A stretch of DNA of 64,000 nucleotides from Bufo bufo (lineage: Eukaryota > Chordata > Amphibia > Anura > Bufonidae): contig NC_053394.1 in NCBI RefSeq assembly GCF_905171765.1, positions 154,774,015 to 154,838,014 on the forward strand. The letters run 5' to 3'. This document shows, one piece after another, positions 35,216 through 46,852 of the stretch. Below the pieces are notes generated by a model, which had not been told where the DNA came from, made no database searches, and saw only the letters and a program-made list of their open reading frames with translations. Position 1 is the first letter of the stretch. Every line of letters begins with the position of its first letter. A program made the position numbers and the translations under genes.

Positions 35216-35604
35216 TGCAGGAACAATGACATACATTTGAAATGCGCAGAGACTCAAAGTGCAGGGATAGTTGTGTGGCTGAGAAGGAAGCAAAGGGTGT
35301 ACTTGATGGAAGCAGAGGTCTTGTGTTTGTGGTATATGTGATATCTGTTATATGTATTGCATAGTTCAGTGATGTATGTAGCGTCTGTGCCATATGTGGA
35401 GTCGTTATATGTGATATCTGTGGTGTTGGTGATATAGGGATATTTGAAATCTGTTGTGTCAGTGGTATATGCAATGTGTTTGTAATACTTGATATAAGGG
35501 ATGTTTTTAGTAGATGCGATTTCTGTGATGATTGTAGTATGTTTGATATCTGTGGCATTGGTTGTATTTGTGGTGTTGGTGTCAGTATATGTGATATGTG
35601 GGGT
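35216..35604. repeat. Degenerate AT-rich minisatellite
   Basis: Loose repeats of gatatctgtggtgttggt and tatatgtgatatctgt type, strongest between 35325 and 35600. The overlapping minus-strand ORFs rich in I, T and N are by-products. Tc1 element B is inserted at its right edge. Confidence 0.55.
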
Positions 35605-35606
35605 TA

Positions 35607-37228
35607 CAGTGCCTTGCAAAAGTATTCACCCCCCCCTTGACGGTTTTCGTATTTTGTTACATTACAGCCTTAAATTCAATGTTTTGTTAATCTGAATTTT
35701 ATGTGACGGATCAGAACACATTAGTCTAAGTTGGTGAAGTGAAATGAGAAAAATATATGAATTAAACTATTGTTTAGAAATAGAAAAAAATAATGGCATG
35801 TGTGAATGTATTCACCCCCTTTGTTAGGAAGCCCATACAAAGCTCTGGAGCAACCAATTACCTTCAGAGGTCACATAATTAGTGAAATGATGTCCACCTG
35901 TGTGCAATCTAAGTGTCACATGATCTGTCATTACATATACACACCTTATTTGAAAGGCCCCAGAGGCTGCAACACCTAAGCAAGAGGCATCACTAACCAA
36001 ACACTGCCATGAAGACCAAGGAACTCTCCAAACAAGAAGGGACAATGTTGTTGAGAAGTACAAGTCAGGGTTAGGGTATAAAAAAAATATCCAAATCTTT
36101 GATGATCCCCAAGAGCACCATCAAATCTATCTTAACCAAATGGAAAGAACATGGCACAACAGCAAACCTGCCAAGAGATCGCCGCCCACCAAAACTCACA
36201 GACCGGGCAAGAAGGGCATTTATCATATAGGCAGCACAGAGACCTAAGGTAACCCTGGAGGAGATGCAGAGTTCCACAGCAGAGACTGGTGTATCTGTAC
36301 ATAGGACGACAATAAGCCGTACACTCCATAGAGTTGGGCTTTATGGCAGAGTGGCCAGAAGAAAGCAATTACTTTCAGCTAAAAACAATAAGGCACATTG
36401 TGAGTTTGCAAAAAGGCCTGTGGAAGACTCCCAAAATGTATGGAGGAAGGTACTCTGGTCTGATGAGACTAAAATTAAACTTTTCGGCCATCAAAGAAAA
36501 CACTAAACCCAACACATCACATCACCCAAAGAACACCATCTCCACAGTGAAACATGGTGGCAGCATCATGCTGTGGGGATGTTTTTCAGCAGCCAGGACT
36601 AGGAAACTGGTCAGAGATGGATGGTGCTAAATACAGGGATATTCTTGAGCAAAACCTGTACCTCTCTGTGTGTGATTTGAAGCTAGAACGGAGGTTCACC
36701 TTCCAGCAGGACAATGACCCCAAACACACTGCTAAAGCAACACTTGAGTGGTTTAAGGGGAAACATGTAGATGTGTTGGAATGGCCTAGTCAAAGCCCAG
36801 ATCTCAATCCAATAGAAAATCTGTGGTCAGACTTAAAGATTGCTGCTCACAAGCGCAAACCATCCAACTTGAAAGAGCTGGAGCAGTTTTGCAAGGAGGA
36901 ATGGGCAAAGATCCCAGAGGTAAGATGTGACAAGCTCATAGAGCCTTATCCAAAGCAACTTGGAGCTGTGATTGCCGCAAAAGGTGGCTCTACAAAGTAT
37001 TGACTTTAGGGGGGTTAATACTTATGCACATTGACTTTTTCTGTTATTTTGTCCTATTTGTTGTTTGCTTCACAATAAATAAATAAAAACATCTTCAAAG
37101 TTGTGGGCATGTTCTGTAACTTAAATGATGCAAATCCTCAAACAATTCATGTTAATTCCAGGTTGTGAGGCACTAAAATACGAAAAAAGTCAAGGTGGGG
37201 GGGGGGGGAATACTTTTGCAAGGCACTG
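35607..37228 (+). mobile_element. Tc1-like transposon B, complete ends
   Basis: 1622 bp with TA on both sides (35605-35606, 37229-37230). The ends are CAGTGCCTTGCAAAAGTATT and its inverted copy. Poly-C and poly-G runs just inside the ends (35629-35636, 37197-37208) have expanded. The transposase on the plus strand is disrupted. Confidence 0.95.
36009..37003 (+). pseudogene. Tc1 transposase B, multiply disrupted
   Basis: Recognisable from the start MKTKELSK at 36009 through the DDE motifs [12 protein letters not shown] (near 36470), [14 protein letters not shown] (near 36705) and [15 protein letters not shown] (near 36800) to KGGSTKY at the stop (37003). There are in-frame stops near 36075 and 36229 and frame changes near 36510 and 36600. 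At least four lesions against none in the copy at 50509 make it older or less constrained. Confidence 0.92.
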
Positions 37229-37230
37229 TA

Positions 37231-37549
37231 TATGGAAACACAAGGGTTCCTCTTCTACTTCCAGTAATAATGACTTAATCACTGATGGGGGCATTACTCT
37301 GCAACTTTACTCAATTACTAACTGGAGATGACTTAGAAGAGGCTCATCTTAGATTACATAATTCAGCTGCCATGGATGGACGCCAGGATCAATGATACTG
37401 TCCACTGCACCTGCAAGGAATCTGTTTGCTTTGTCACACACTAATGGATTTCACTTCTGTAGTGGTGGAAAATTATACAGAACAATGAAGATAAATGGAT
37501 GAGATATTTATGAGAAGACAAAAGTTCTCTCTAACGGCATCAGTGCACC
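37231..37549. other. Spacer between two Tc1 elements
   Basis: About 320 bases of unique-looking sequence with no feature seen. Confidence 0.3.
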
Positions 37550-37551
37550 TA

Positions 37552-39151
37552 CAGTTGCAAGAAAAAGTATGTGAACCCTTTGGAATGATATGGATTTCTG
37601 CACAAATTTGTCATAAAATGTGATCTGATCTTCATCTAAGTCACAACAATAGACAATCACAGTCTGCTTAAACTAATAACACACAAAGAATTAAATGTTA
37701 CCATGTTTTATTGAACACACCATGTAAACATTCACAGTGCAGGTCGAAAAAGTATGTGAACCCTTGGATTTAATAACTGGTTGAACCTCATTTGGCAGCA
37801 ATAACTTCAACCAAACGTTTCCTGTAGTTGCAGATCAGACGTGCACAACGGTCAGGAGTAATTCTTGACCATTCCTCTTTACAGAACTGTTTCAGTTCAG
37901 CAATATTCTTGGGATGTCTGGTGTGAATCGCTTTCTTGAGGTCATGCCACAGCATCTCAATCGGGTTGAGGTCAGGACTCTGACTGGGCCACTCCAGAAG
38001 GCGTATATTCTTCTGTTTAAGCCATTCTGTTGTTGATTTACTTCTATGCTTTGGGTCGTTGTCTTCTGTTGAGCTTCAGCTGGTGGACAGATGGCCTTAA
38101 GTTCCCCTGCAAAATGTCTTGATAAACTTGGGAATTCATTTTTCCTTCGATGATAGCAATCCATCCAGGCCCTGACGCAGCAAAGCAGCCCCAAACCATG
38201 ATGCCCCCACCACCATAATTCCCAGTTGGGATGAGGTTTTGATGTTGGTGTGCTGTGCCTCTTTTTCTCCACACATATTGTGTGTTTCTTCCAAACAACT
38301 CAACTTTGGTTTCATCTGTCCACAGAATATTTTGCCAGTACTGCTGTGGAACATCCAGGTGCTCTTGTGCAAACTGTAACCGTGAGGCAATGTTTTTTGT
38401 GGACAGCAGTGGCTTCCTCTGTGGTATCCTCCCATGAAATCCATTCTTGTTTAGTGTTTTACGTATCGTAGATTCGCTAACAGGGATGTTAGCATATGCC
38501 AGAGACTTTTGTAAGTCTTTAGCTGACACTTTAGGATTCTTCTTCACCTCATTGAGCAGTCTGCGCTGTGCTCTTGCAGTCATCTTTACAGGACGGCCAC
38601 TCCTAGGGAGAGTAGCAGCAGTGCTGAACTTTCTCCATTTATAGAAAATTTGTCTTACGGTGGACTGATGAACAGCAAGGCTTTTGGAGATACTTTTATA
38701 ACCCTTTCCAGCTTTATGCAAGTCAACAATTCTTAATCGTAGGTCTTCTGAGACCTCTTTTGTGTGAGGCATCATTCATATCATGCAATGCTTCTTGTGA
38801 AAAGCAAACCCAGAACTGGTGTGTGTTTTTTATAAGGCCGGGCAGCTGTAACCAACACCTCCAATCTCATCTCATTGATTGGACTCCAGTTGGCTGATAC
38901 CTTACTCCAATTAGCTCGTGGAGATATCATTAGTCTAGGGGTTCACATAATTTTTCCACCTGCACTGTGAATGTTTATATGGTGTGTTCAATAAAAACAT
39001 GGTAACATTTAATTATTTTTGTGTTATTAGTTTAAGCAGACTGTGATACTCTATTGTTGTGACTTAGATGAAGATCAGATCACATTTTATGACCAATTTG
39101 AGCAGAAATCCATATCATTCCAAAGGGTTCACATACTTTTTCTTGCAACTG
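37552..39151 (-). mobile_element. Tc1-like transposon C, complete ends
   Basis: 1600 bp with TA on both sides (37550-37551, 39152-39153). The ends are CAGTTGCAAGAAAAAGTATG and its inverted copy. The inverted repeats are about 215 bp long and contain an inner direct repeat of the end (gaaaaagtatgtgaaccctt, near 37560 and 37746). This is the IR/DR layout that binds transposase at two sites per end. Confidence 0.95.
37798..38775 (-). pseudogene. Tc1 transposase C, internal deletion and frameshift
   Basis: The first 243 residues are open (38775-38044): paired-like helix-turn-helix region, GRPVK motif, and the first catalytic aspartate in LWTDETKVELFG. After SVHQLKLNRR the frame breaks near 38060, where the residues normally leading to the second aspartate are missing. 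In another frame the protein then resumes with [17 protein letters not shown] and CKEEW down to a stop at 37798-37800. The second and third catalytic residues survive, but in the wrong frame. Confidence 0.92.
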
Positions 39152-39189
39152 TATATATTGGCTCATTTTGTGATAAACCTACGATTAAA

Positions 39190-39896
39190 GGCAGCACTGT
39201 AACAGACACATCAAAAAACATCAGCATAAAAACTGCGTCGGGAGCTTCATACCAGGGGTTTCCATGGCTGAGCAGTTGCATGAAGCCTTACATCATCAAG
39301 CACAATGCTAAGTGTTGGATGGAATGGTGTAAAGCATCGTATCACTGGACTCTGTAGGAGTGGGAACGTGTTCTTTGGTGTGATGAATCACGCTTCCTTA
39401 TCTGGTAGTCTGATGGGCAAGTCTGGGTTTGGCGAATGCCACGAGAACATTACCTGCCTGACTGCATTGTAACAACTGTAAAGTTTGGTCTACTAGGATA
39501 ATCCTATGTTTTTTTTTTTTTTCAGCAGTTGGCCCAGGCCCTTTGGTTCCAATGAATGGAAATCTTAATGTTTTAGCATACCAAGACATTTTGGACAATT
39601 GTATGCTTCCAGCTTTGTGGGAGCACTTTGGGGAAGGCCATTTTCTGTCCCAGCATAATTGTGCCCAAATACACAAGGCAAGTTCCATAAAGGCATCATC
39701 GGGTGAATATGGTGTACAAGAACTTGCCTGGCCTGAACTGAGCCCTGACCTCAACCCCATCAAACACCTTTAGGATGAACTAGAACGGAGATTGCGAGCC
39801 AGGCCTTCTCATCGAACATGTGTCTGACCTCACAAATGCTCTTCTGGATGAATGGTCAAAAATTCCCACACACCTGAGGGCCCTGCTTGCAACAGC
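39190..39896 (+). pseudogene. Eroded Tc1-like transposase D
   Basis: Scattered fragments of a different Tc1-like protein: WERVLWCDESRF-like text near 39361-39395, SQHNCAQIHKASS near 39649, and PELSPDLNPIKHL at 39732-39773, where the usual catalytic E is K. Several stops and shifts occur and no inverted-repeat ends were found. It lies next to element C but is a separate, much older copy. Confidence 0.8.
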
Positions 39897-39900
39897 TTAA

Positions 39901-40193
39901 AGGAGTTGTCCGGGATTTTAATGTCCGACACCCGGCAGCCCTGCCGATCAGCTGTATGAGGAGACGGTGCAGGCAGTGTGCATGTGCTGTCTCCCTTCTC
40001 TCTTCCTGTTCACCGCTGCGGTCTATGGAGCAGTGGACAGTAAGAGAGAAGGGAGACGGCACATGAGCACTGCGCGTGCCGTCTCCTCATACAGCTGATC
40101 GGCGGGGGTGCTCGGTGTCGGACCCCTGCCGATCTGATATTGATGACCTATCCTGAGCATAGGTCATCAATAGTAAAAGTCCGGACAACTCTT
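39901..40193. mobile_element. TTAA-flanked foldback MITE, 293 bp
   Basis: TTAA at 39897-39900 and 40194-40197. The ends are AGGAGTTGTCCGGG and, inverted, AGAGTTGTCCGG. Inner arms pair: gccgatcagctgtatgagga with tcctcatacagctgatcggc. It is related in layout to the MITE at 30633. Confidence 0.85.
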
Positions 40194-40569
40194 TTAAAAT
40201 CTATGATGAAATGGGGGGGAAACAAAAGGTAAAATTAATTGTTTTACAAAGTCATCAAGCCACCTATGTACTAAAATAGAGTAGTGCATGAGCTAGCACT
40301 GAGTGTGAGGATTACTGTTGGATAATGCCATTTGGTTCTGAAGAATGAGGGTTGGGGGGTAAACAGGGTAGAATCACTTTAGGGAATGTAATAAGCCTGC
40401 CTAAAAAGATGTGCTTTTAAGGCACGTTTAAAGCTGAGGATGCTGGGAATTAACCTGATTGTCCAGGGCAGTGCATTCCAGAGAGCTGGTGCAGCTTGAG
40501 AAAAGTCTTAAAGACGAGAGTAAGGTGTTTGAATTATGGAGGATGTTAATCAAAGATCATTTGCAGAAC

Positions 40570-40901
40570 AGAGAGCGCAAGTAGCATGGTAGACAGAAAT
40601 CAGGAAGACGGGAGGATTGCGGATGCGGCGCTGAGGTGAGGAAGGCGGCACTGTAGACAGGGAGGGCGGCGATTAGGACTGGGAAGGCAGGCGGCGCTGG
40701 GCACCAGACGGCCGGGCACCCTGTATTAACGGACGTCCCCTTGGGCACCTTAGGTAGGTGATTGACAGGTTATAAAAATCTGTTTTTTGGGCTAATAGAG
40801 CCACAAGCAGGTTTAATAAGGCCAGTTTAGGATTCATGTTATTAGTACGGACATGGGCATATGTTTAGCTTATAGGGCTAAAATCTCATGACAGAATCCC
40901 T
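40570..40901. mobile_element. TTAA MITE fragment inside the L2-like LINE
   Basis: Read on the minus strand it begins at a TTAA (40905-40902) followed by AGGGATTCTGTCATGAG, a terminus related to the MITE at 56205 (AGGGTTTCTGTCAT). It interrupts the LINE just after reverse-transcriptase motif A. The far end was not located. Confidence 0.55.
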
Positions 40902-41783
40902 TTAAGGCCAACAGAGTGGAACATGGTGAGGAGGAGACTGTGGTCTACAGTATCAAATGCTGCAGAGAGATCTACAGGGTGGGCCATTTATATGGATACA
41001 CCTTAATAAAATGGGAATGGTTGGTGATATTAACTTCCTGTTTGTAGCACATTAGTATATGTGAGGGGGAAAACTTTTCAAGATGGGTGGTGACCATGGC
41101 GGCCATTTTGAAGTCGGACATTTTGAATCCAACTTTTGTTTTTTCAATAGGAAGAGGGTCATGTGACACATCAAACTTATTGGGAATTTCACAAGAAAAA
41201 CAATGGTGTGCTTGGTTTTAACGTAACTTTATTCTTTCATGAGTTATTTACCAGTTTCTGACCACTTATAAAATGTGTTCAATGTGCTGCCCATTGTGTT
41301 CGATTGTCAATGCAACCCTCTTCTCCCACTCTTCACACACTGATAGCAACACTGCAGGAGAAATGCTAGCACAGGCTTCCAGTATCCGTAGTTTCAGGTG
41401 CTGCACATCTCGTATCTTCACAGCATAGACGATTGCCTTCAGATGATACGAGATGTGCAGCACCTGAAACTACGGATACTGGAAGCCTGTGCTAGCATTT
41501 CTCCTGCGGTGTTGCTATCAGTGTGAGAAGAGGGTTGCATTGACAAGCCAACACAATGGGCAGCACATTGAACACATTTTATAAGTGGTCAGAAACTTGT
41601 AAATAACTCATCAAAGAATAAAGTTACGTTAAAACCAAGCACACCGACTTCCGGTTCTGGCGCCGACATGTGAAGGCGGCAGGCACAAGAGCTCCGATGC
41701 AGTTGAATCACATATAGTTGCAAATTGCCTGTATTTCGTCGGAATTCGAGCGCTTACCGTTTCTGAACCAGCGACTTCAACGT

Positions 41784-42776
41784 ATGGATCGATTCCTGAC
41801 TAATATGGGCAAGAAAGGGAAAGGAAAAGCAGTTTCTCCCTCGCGGTCTGAGGACCGGGCTGACGCAATAATGGCGCCTAAGGTACCTGAAGAGGGCGAT
41901 GCGGGTGAGCGGACGGCACACCCAAATGCTCTGTCACAAATTGATTACAAGGCCCTTGCAGTCGAGGTGGCTACGTTGTTGGCACCTGATATGAGGGAAA
42001 CCTTAGCGGCATCAGTCACCAATGTCATGCGACAGCTACAAGAGGCGGTTCAACAACATGAAACTCGGCTGGATGAAGCTGAGGGCCGCATCCAAGTTCT
42101 GGAAGATACCGCAGAGTCTATTTTAACAAAATTACAGGCAGCGGTGGCTGATAACAAGCGCCTATGGGAGAAGATTGAAGATCTAGAAAATAGATCCCGG
42201 CGCAACAACCTACGGTTAGTGGGCCTTAAAGAATCTATTCCTCAAGGAGATCTACTTACCATCTGTGAGCAGGAGTTACCTCAGGCCTTGGGGATAACTG
42301 GGAGCTGTAAGGTGGAGCGGGCACACAGAGTGGGTCCTCCTCGTCCCAGCATGGAGAATCAGCCAAGCAGTCCAAGGCAGGTGATCACGCGGTACCTGGA
42401 CTATTCTATCAAAGAGGCCATCTTCAAGGCCTATAAAGCTCGCAAAGATCCGGTTATACTGAGAGGCATGAAGATTCTCTTGTTTGGAGACTACTCCGCT
42501 GAAGTCACCAAAAAGCGTAAAGCTTTTTCCCCACTGTGCACCCAGTTGCATCGAGGAGGAGTTAGATTTGCTCTAACCTATCCGGCCACCTTAAGAGTGT
42601 TCAAATTGGACGGCTCCAGCAAAACCTTCACCTCACCGGAGAAAGCGGCAGCTGAACTTGAGGGTAAAATGGGCCCGGTGACGAGAGGTCAACGGAACAT
42701 TCTGAAGGGTGTGCAAGACGATTTGGCGCAGACTTCGGATCAGCAGGAGGAATCTCGTCCCAAGAGACTGCGCTGA
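41784..42776 (+). CDS. LINE ORF1 protein (L1-type RNA-binding)
   Basis: From the first in-frame ATG (41784) the product is 330 residues. ORF1p coats LINE RNA as a trimeric chaperone. Visible parts: basic N-terminus (GKKGKGKAV); a helical heptad-rich segment about residues 75-150 (VTNVMRQLQEAVQQHETRLDEAEGRI region) fit for a coiled coil; then ENRSRRNNLRLVGL, the hallmark opening of the L1 RRM domain; then a C-terminal domain with YLDYSIKEAIFKAYKARK and FFSP-like text. The open frame extends upstream to 41718 without an ATG. It ends 341 nt before ORF2. No stops or frameshifts. Confidence 0.92.
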   Translation: MDRFLTNMGKKGKGKAVSPSRSEDRADAIMAPKVPEEGDAGERTAHPNALSQIDYKALAVEVATLLAPDMRETLAASVTNVMRQLQEAVQQHETRLDEAEGRIQVLEDTAESILTKLQAAVADNKRLWEKIEDLENRSRRNNLRLVGLKESIPQGDLLTICEQELPQALGITGSCKVERAHRVGPPRPSMENQPSSPRQVITRYLDYSIKEAIFKAYKARKDPVILRGMKILLFGDYSAEVTKKRKAFSPLCTQLHRGGVRFALTYPATLRVFKLDGSSKTFTSPEKAAAELEGKMGPVTRGQRNILKGVQDDLAQTSDQQEESRPKRLR

Positions 42777-43117
42777 ACGCTGAATACTGAGCTGTAAAGT
42801 ATTGTTGTTGTCAGTTATAGTCTAAGGACGTTTTCTCCTGATAAAGGAGCAGGCGGTGATAGGACTGATGTACACGCAGGAGTGGTGGGAGTAGTCAATC
42901 CTATCTAGGCATTAATTTTCTGCTTTATACTTTATTTTAATTTCAACTGTTTTGGGAGTGAAGGAGCTTTAGCGTAATAGCACATGAGGAAAAAAGTGAA
43001 GGTCATAAGAGCTAAAATGTGGGCACTAGGTAGATTTGTAGTGCACTATGCTCTAGAGTTGTTGTTTAAGTTGGGGGGGAGGGGGGTTGGTTTTAATGAG
43101 GGATTTATGTTGGTCAC

Positions 43118-46100
43118 ATGCGTATGCCTGTCTCAATGTTCTCTGTTTTCTCCCGCTATACAATGGTAAAACTAATTTCATGGAACGTCAAGGGACTACG
43201 TTCCCCACAAAAGCGTAACATGATCTTAAAACGTTTAAAACATCGTGGAGCCGACATAGCCATGCTTCAAGAAACCCATCTCACAGAAAATGATTTTAAA
43301 CGTATGGAAAAAACCTGGGTGGGAAGAGTCATAGGCTCTCCTGCACTGCACCATAAGGCAGGGGTAATGTTCCTAATGCATAAGAATCTGAAATATGAGG
43401 TCTTAGGAACTGATTCAGACGACTCAGGGCATTGGTGCATGGTGCACTTGAAACTCAACTCAGAAGAAATTGAGTTGTATAACGTATATGGCCCCAATAC
43501 TGAGAACAAGATCTTTTTTGCTAAACTGGCAAGCAGAATAAATAGAGGCCTGGGGCTTAAACAGATAGTCGGAGGGGATTTAAATACAGTGCTCAATACT
43601 TTGGAGGATAGGAAACGCACGGTTAGAGGGTCAATTCCCCCTCAAACGCATGTTCATGACACAGTGCTTGAACCTTTCTTGAGAGATACGGCCTTAGTCG
43701 ATGCATGGAGAGCGGTCAACCCTGACGACAGGGATTTCACCTTTTATTCATCTCCTCATGAATCTTGGTCCAGAATCGATTACCTTTTGGTTTCGGAGTC
43801 TCTGAGGTCAAGAGTGGTGGATTCAAAAATACATGACATGGTGATTTCGGACCATAGCCCGATATCTATAATATTGTCTGAAATCCACCCAAGGGGCCAA
43901 GATATCATTTGGAGATTCCCGGCTTTCCTATATAATGACGAGAATTTCAGGGAGATTCTGAGAGGTTGGTATTTAGAGTATAGAGGAGATAATATAGCTA
44001 GTCTTGAGAATCCGTCTTTGTTTTGGGACGCAGCAAAAGCTGTCCTTAGAGGTAAGATAATAACTTATGCCAGAGGATTAAAAAAAAAAATCTCAGATCG
44101 CCTTAAGGAACTTAGTTCTTCCCTACGGAGTGCATATACAAACTACCAGTTCAATATGACCCCACGGAACAAGGAGTCTTGGATTCTTGCTAAAAGGGAG
44201 TTTGAACTCTGGTATGAAAGGAAAATGAAGTGTGACTTATCTAACTTGGAGAATAAATATTTTAGGGGAGGAAACAAGTCCGGTAGAATGCTGGCCAATC
44301 TTATCAAAAATTCCGGATCCCGGAACCACATCATGAAAATAGCTGATACGGGAGGTAAGATGCATAACAAACCAGAGGAAATAGTATCTATCTTAGGAGC
44401 TTTTTACAAGAAGCTATATGGTGATCCGGGTCCTAAGGCCCGGTTGTCTTCCTTTCTCTCTAAATGTATTAACCTACCTGCCCTTTCCTCGGCCCAACTG
44501 GATATATTGAACGCCCCTATATCTGGGGAGGAAATCTGTATAGCCATCAAAGGATTAGGTCTGCATAAAGCCCCGGGTCCTGATGGGTATACGGGGGAGT
44601 TCTATAAGATGTTAGGAGACGAACTAAAAGAGCCTCTGGCTGCGGTATTTAACGGTATGCTGGGGGGTGCCCCTTTGTCTTCAGCTGATAACTTGGCGTA
44701 TATTAAACTAATACCAAAGCCGGGAAAGGATGCAACGGACCCCTCATCATACCGTCCGATATCCTTAATCAATGTGGACTTGAAACTAGTGGCGAGGATT
44801 ATAGCAGACAGACTCTCTTCATATATGCCGGGGTTAGTGTCACCATCCCAGACGGGCTTTGTCAAGGGTAGGGCAGCTGTTTCCAATATCAGAAAGGTGC
44901 TGACGATACTAGATGTGGTTCAGTGGAACACTTGTCCTTCTCCGTGTCCGGCGCTTTTTGCGATCGACGCGGAGAAGGCATTTGACAGTGTCAGGTGGGA
45001 TTGGATGGACGAGATACTAGACAGGATGGGTTTCGGTGGTCCAGTTAGAACCTTTATTTCAGCGCTTTATACTTCCCCTAAAGCAAGGATTGCAATTCCT
45101 GGCTTTTTGTCTCCTTCTTTTCCGTTATGCAGGGGGACACGTCAGGGGTGTCCGCTTTCCCCGCTGTTATTTAATCTCACTTTGGAACCCTTAGCTCGTC
45201 TGTTAGAGGGGGGGGAGGTCTTTAGGGGGATCAAGGTGGGACAGAAGGAAGTATTTTCATCACTTTTTGCTGATGATGTTCTCCTGTTCATGGCCAACCC
45301 CTCAGAGGACATGGAAAATGTTATCCGTCTCCTGGACTCCTTTGAACTGGTGTCTGGATTCAAAATAAACCGGGATAAATGTGTTCTGTTGCCACTAAAA
45401 CCAGGGACGGCCGGAAGTAGATTTCCCAGTGTATGCGAGGGTATCAGAGTTAGCAACTCCCAAATCACCTATCTAGGTATTAAAATAGGAAGATATCCTT
45501 CTTCACTCTATGGTCTGAACTACCTCCCCTTGTTCAAAAAAATTAAATCGGATCTCAACAGGTGGCAGGGCCTCCCTTTATCCTTGTCTGGAAGGTGTCA
45601 TCTACTGAAGATGGTATGTTTCCCTAAATTACTCTATCCTCTACAAACGATACCAGTACTTCTGAAACATTCGGATGTGCGTGACTTGCAGTCTGTTTTT
45701 ACGAGATTCATATGGGCAGGTAAAAGACCTCGTATAGCCTTAACCAAGTTAATGTTACCTAGGGAATTGGGCGGCCTTAATCTACCAAACATTAGACTGT
45801 ACAATTTGGCATGTCTTATCAGACATGGTCTAGATTGGGTGCACGAGACTAGCCATTTTTCTAACTATGATCTGGAGACACAGATGTCTCGCCCTTGGCC
45901 CTTAGTAAATTTACTACACTCTAGGAGGCAGGTTCTACCCCAAGTTAGAGATAAAAGATATCTTACCTTTCCAGAACTCTGCCAAAAATATAATCTGGAT
46001 AAACATCATATGTTACCCTTTCAGCAAGTTCATTTGTTCTGCAGAGATAGGCTAAGGGATGTAACAAGCAAATGCGCAGGGGCCGCTTTAATTTTCTCCT

Positions 46101-46852
46101 TGGGAGCAGACAAGTCCAGGCTCTCTATATCTCACATATACAAAGTGCTAAGGGAATCAGGCAACAAAGCCTCAGCCCAGTTTCTTTTTAAAAAATGGGA
46201 AAAAAAGTTAGGTATCTCAGTCACTTCCGAAAAAATCCTCCAGGGTTGGATCAGAGTGTGTAGGGCTGTACCTTGCGAGGTGTGGAGGGAGTCGCACTTG
46301 CGTTTAATGCACTCGGCCATATATGCTTTTGCTTTCCCTAAGCAACCCAATAAGACAGATTTTCTTACTGCATGTCCGAAATGTGGGGAGGACAAAGCGG
46401 ATCTAGCTCATTGTATATGGTTATGTCCTCGGGTGCAGGCCTTCTGGAGTCAGGTCAGGAACTGGCTTAGGGAAATTTGGAGAACGGACCTGAACCTAAC
46501 ACCTGAAACTATGCTATTTCACGATTTTGAGACCTCTCGAAGCCCTACCCCTTTGATAGTGGATGTAGCTTTGTTGGTCTCACTGCGTTGCCTTCTTCAG
46601 AAGTGGCTGAAGCCTGAGATACCAGGGATCCAAGAGGTTAAGTCTCAGTTGACGCGTTTAATGTACATTGATAAACTTGACACAGAATCTAACAAAGATA
46701 AGAAAACTAAGGGGTTTTTTAAAAAATGGAAAATTTTTATTACAAATAACTTCAAGCAAGAGGTCATCAGAGAGATTTTGTTGTCATTTCAATATACAGA
46801 GGGGTACAACCTGGAGGCCCTCAAAGGCACCCTGGGGAAACTAGCCATTTGA
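43118..46852 (+). CDS. LINE ORF2 protein (endonuclease and reverse transcriptase)
   Basis: 1244 residues, uninterrupted. It nicks target DNA and copies LINE RNA in place. Residues 16-250 form an APE endonuclease: WNVKGL (22), QETHL with E52, GGDLN with D154 and N156, RIDYLL, and SDHSP with D245 and H246. The reverse transcriptase spans about 440-760: KAPGPDGYTGEFY, YRPISLINVDLK, AIDAEKAFDSV, GTRQGCPLSP, and the catalytic FADDV with D719 and D720. Near the C-terminus a Cys/His motif C1086-x2-C1089, H1098, C1103 matches L1-type elements. A second ATG (M16, 43163) lies just before the endonuclease and may be the true start. All catalytic residues I can check are present. Confidence 0.95.
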   Translation: MRMPVSMFSVFSRYTMVKLISWNVKGLRSPQKRNMILKRLKHRGADIAMLQETHLTENDFKRMEKTWVGRVIGSPALHHKAGVMFLMHKNLKYEVLGTDSDDSGHWCMVHLKLNSEEIELYNVYGPNTENKIFFAKLASRINRGLGLKQIVGGDLNTVLNTLEDRKRTVRGSIPPQTHVHDTVLEPFLRDTALVDAWRAVNPDDRDFTFYSSPHESWSRIDYLLVSESLRSRVVDSKIHDMVISDHSPISIILSEIHPRGQDIIWRFPAFLYNDENFREILRGWYLEYRGDNIASLENPSLFWDAAKAVLRGKIITYARGLKKKISDRLKELSSSLRSAYTNYQFNMTPRNKESWILAKREFELWYERKMKCDLSNLENKYFRGGNKSGRMLANLIKNSGSRNHIMKIADTGGKMHNKPEEIVSILGAFYKKLYGDPGPKARLSSFLSKCINLPALSSAQLDILNAPISGEEICIAIKGLGLHKAPGPDGYTGEFYKMLGDELKEPLAAVFNGMLGGAPLSSADNLAYIKLIPKPGKDATDPSSYRPISLINVDLKLVARIIADRLSSYMPGLVSPSQTGFVKGRAAVSNIRKVLTILDVVQWNTCPSPCPALFAIDAEKAFDSVRWDWMDEILDRMGFGGPVRTFISALYTSPKARIAIPGFLSPSFPLCRGTRQGCPLSPLLFNLTLEPLARLLEGGEVFRGIKVGQKEVFSSLFADDVLLFMANPSEDMENVIRLLDSFELVSGFKINRDKCVLLPLKPGTAGSRFPSVCEGIRVSNSQITYLGIKIGRYPSSLYGLNYLPLFKKIKSDLNRWQGLPLSLSGRCHLLKMVCFPKLLYPLQTIPVLLKHSDVRDLQSVFTRFIWAGKRPRIALTKLMLPRELGGLNLPNIRLYNLACLIRHGLDWVHETSHFSNYDLETQMSRPWPLVNLLHSRRQVLPQVRDKRYLTFPELCQKYNLDKHHMLPFQQVHLFCRDRLRDVTSKCAGAALIFSLGADKSRLSISHIYKVLRESGNKASAQFLFKKWEKKLGISVTSEKILQGWIRVCRAVPCEVWRESHLRLMHSAIYAFAFPKQPNKTDFLTACPKCGEDKADLAHCIWLCPRVQAFWSQVRNWLREIWRTDLNLTPETMLFHDFETSRSPTPLIVDVALLVSLRCLLQKWLKPEIPGIQEVKSQLTRLMYIDKLDTESNKDKKTKGFFKKWKIFITNNFKQEVIREILLSFQYTEGYNLEALKGTLGKLAI

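Noticed and set aside
35254..35619. Minus-strand ORFs rich in T, I and N
   Set aside because: They are low-complexity translations of a degenerate AT-rich minisatellite and partly cover the Tc1 B terminus.
40975..41640. Independent short gene in the 65-residue ORF at 41266-41463
   Set aside because: It lies in the foldback arms of the mariner-like element. The palindrome creates matching ORFs in both arms.
41718..41783. Longer ORF1 start at 41718
   Set aside because: The first codon there is TTG. The first in-frame ATG is 41784, shortly before the basic N-terminus usual for ORF1p.
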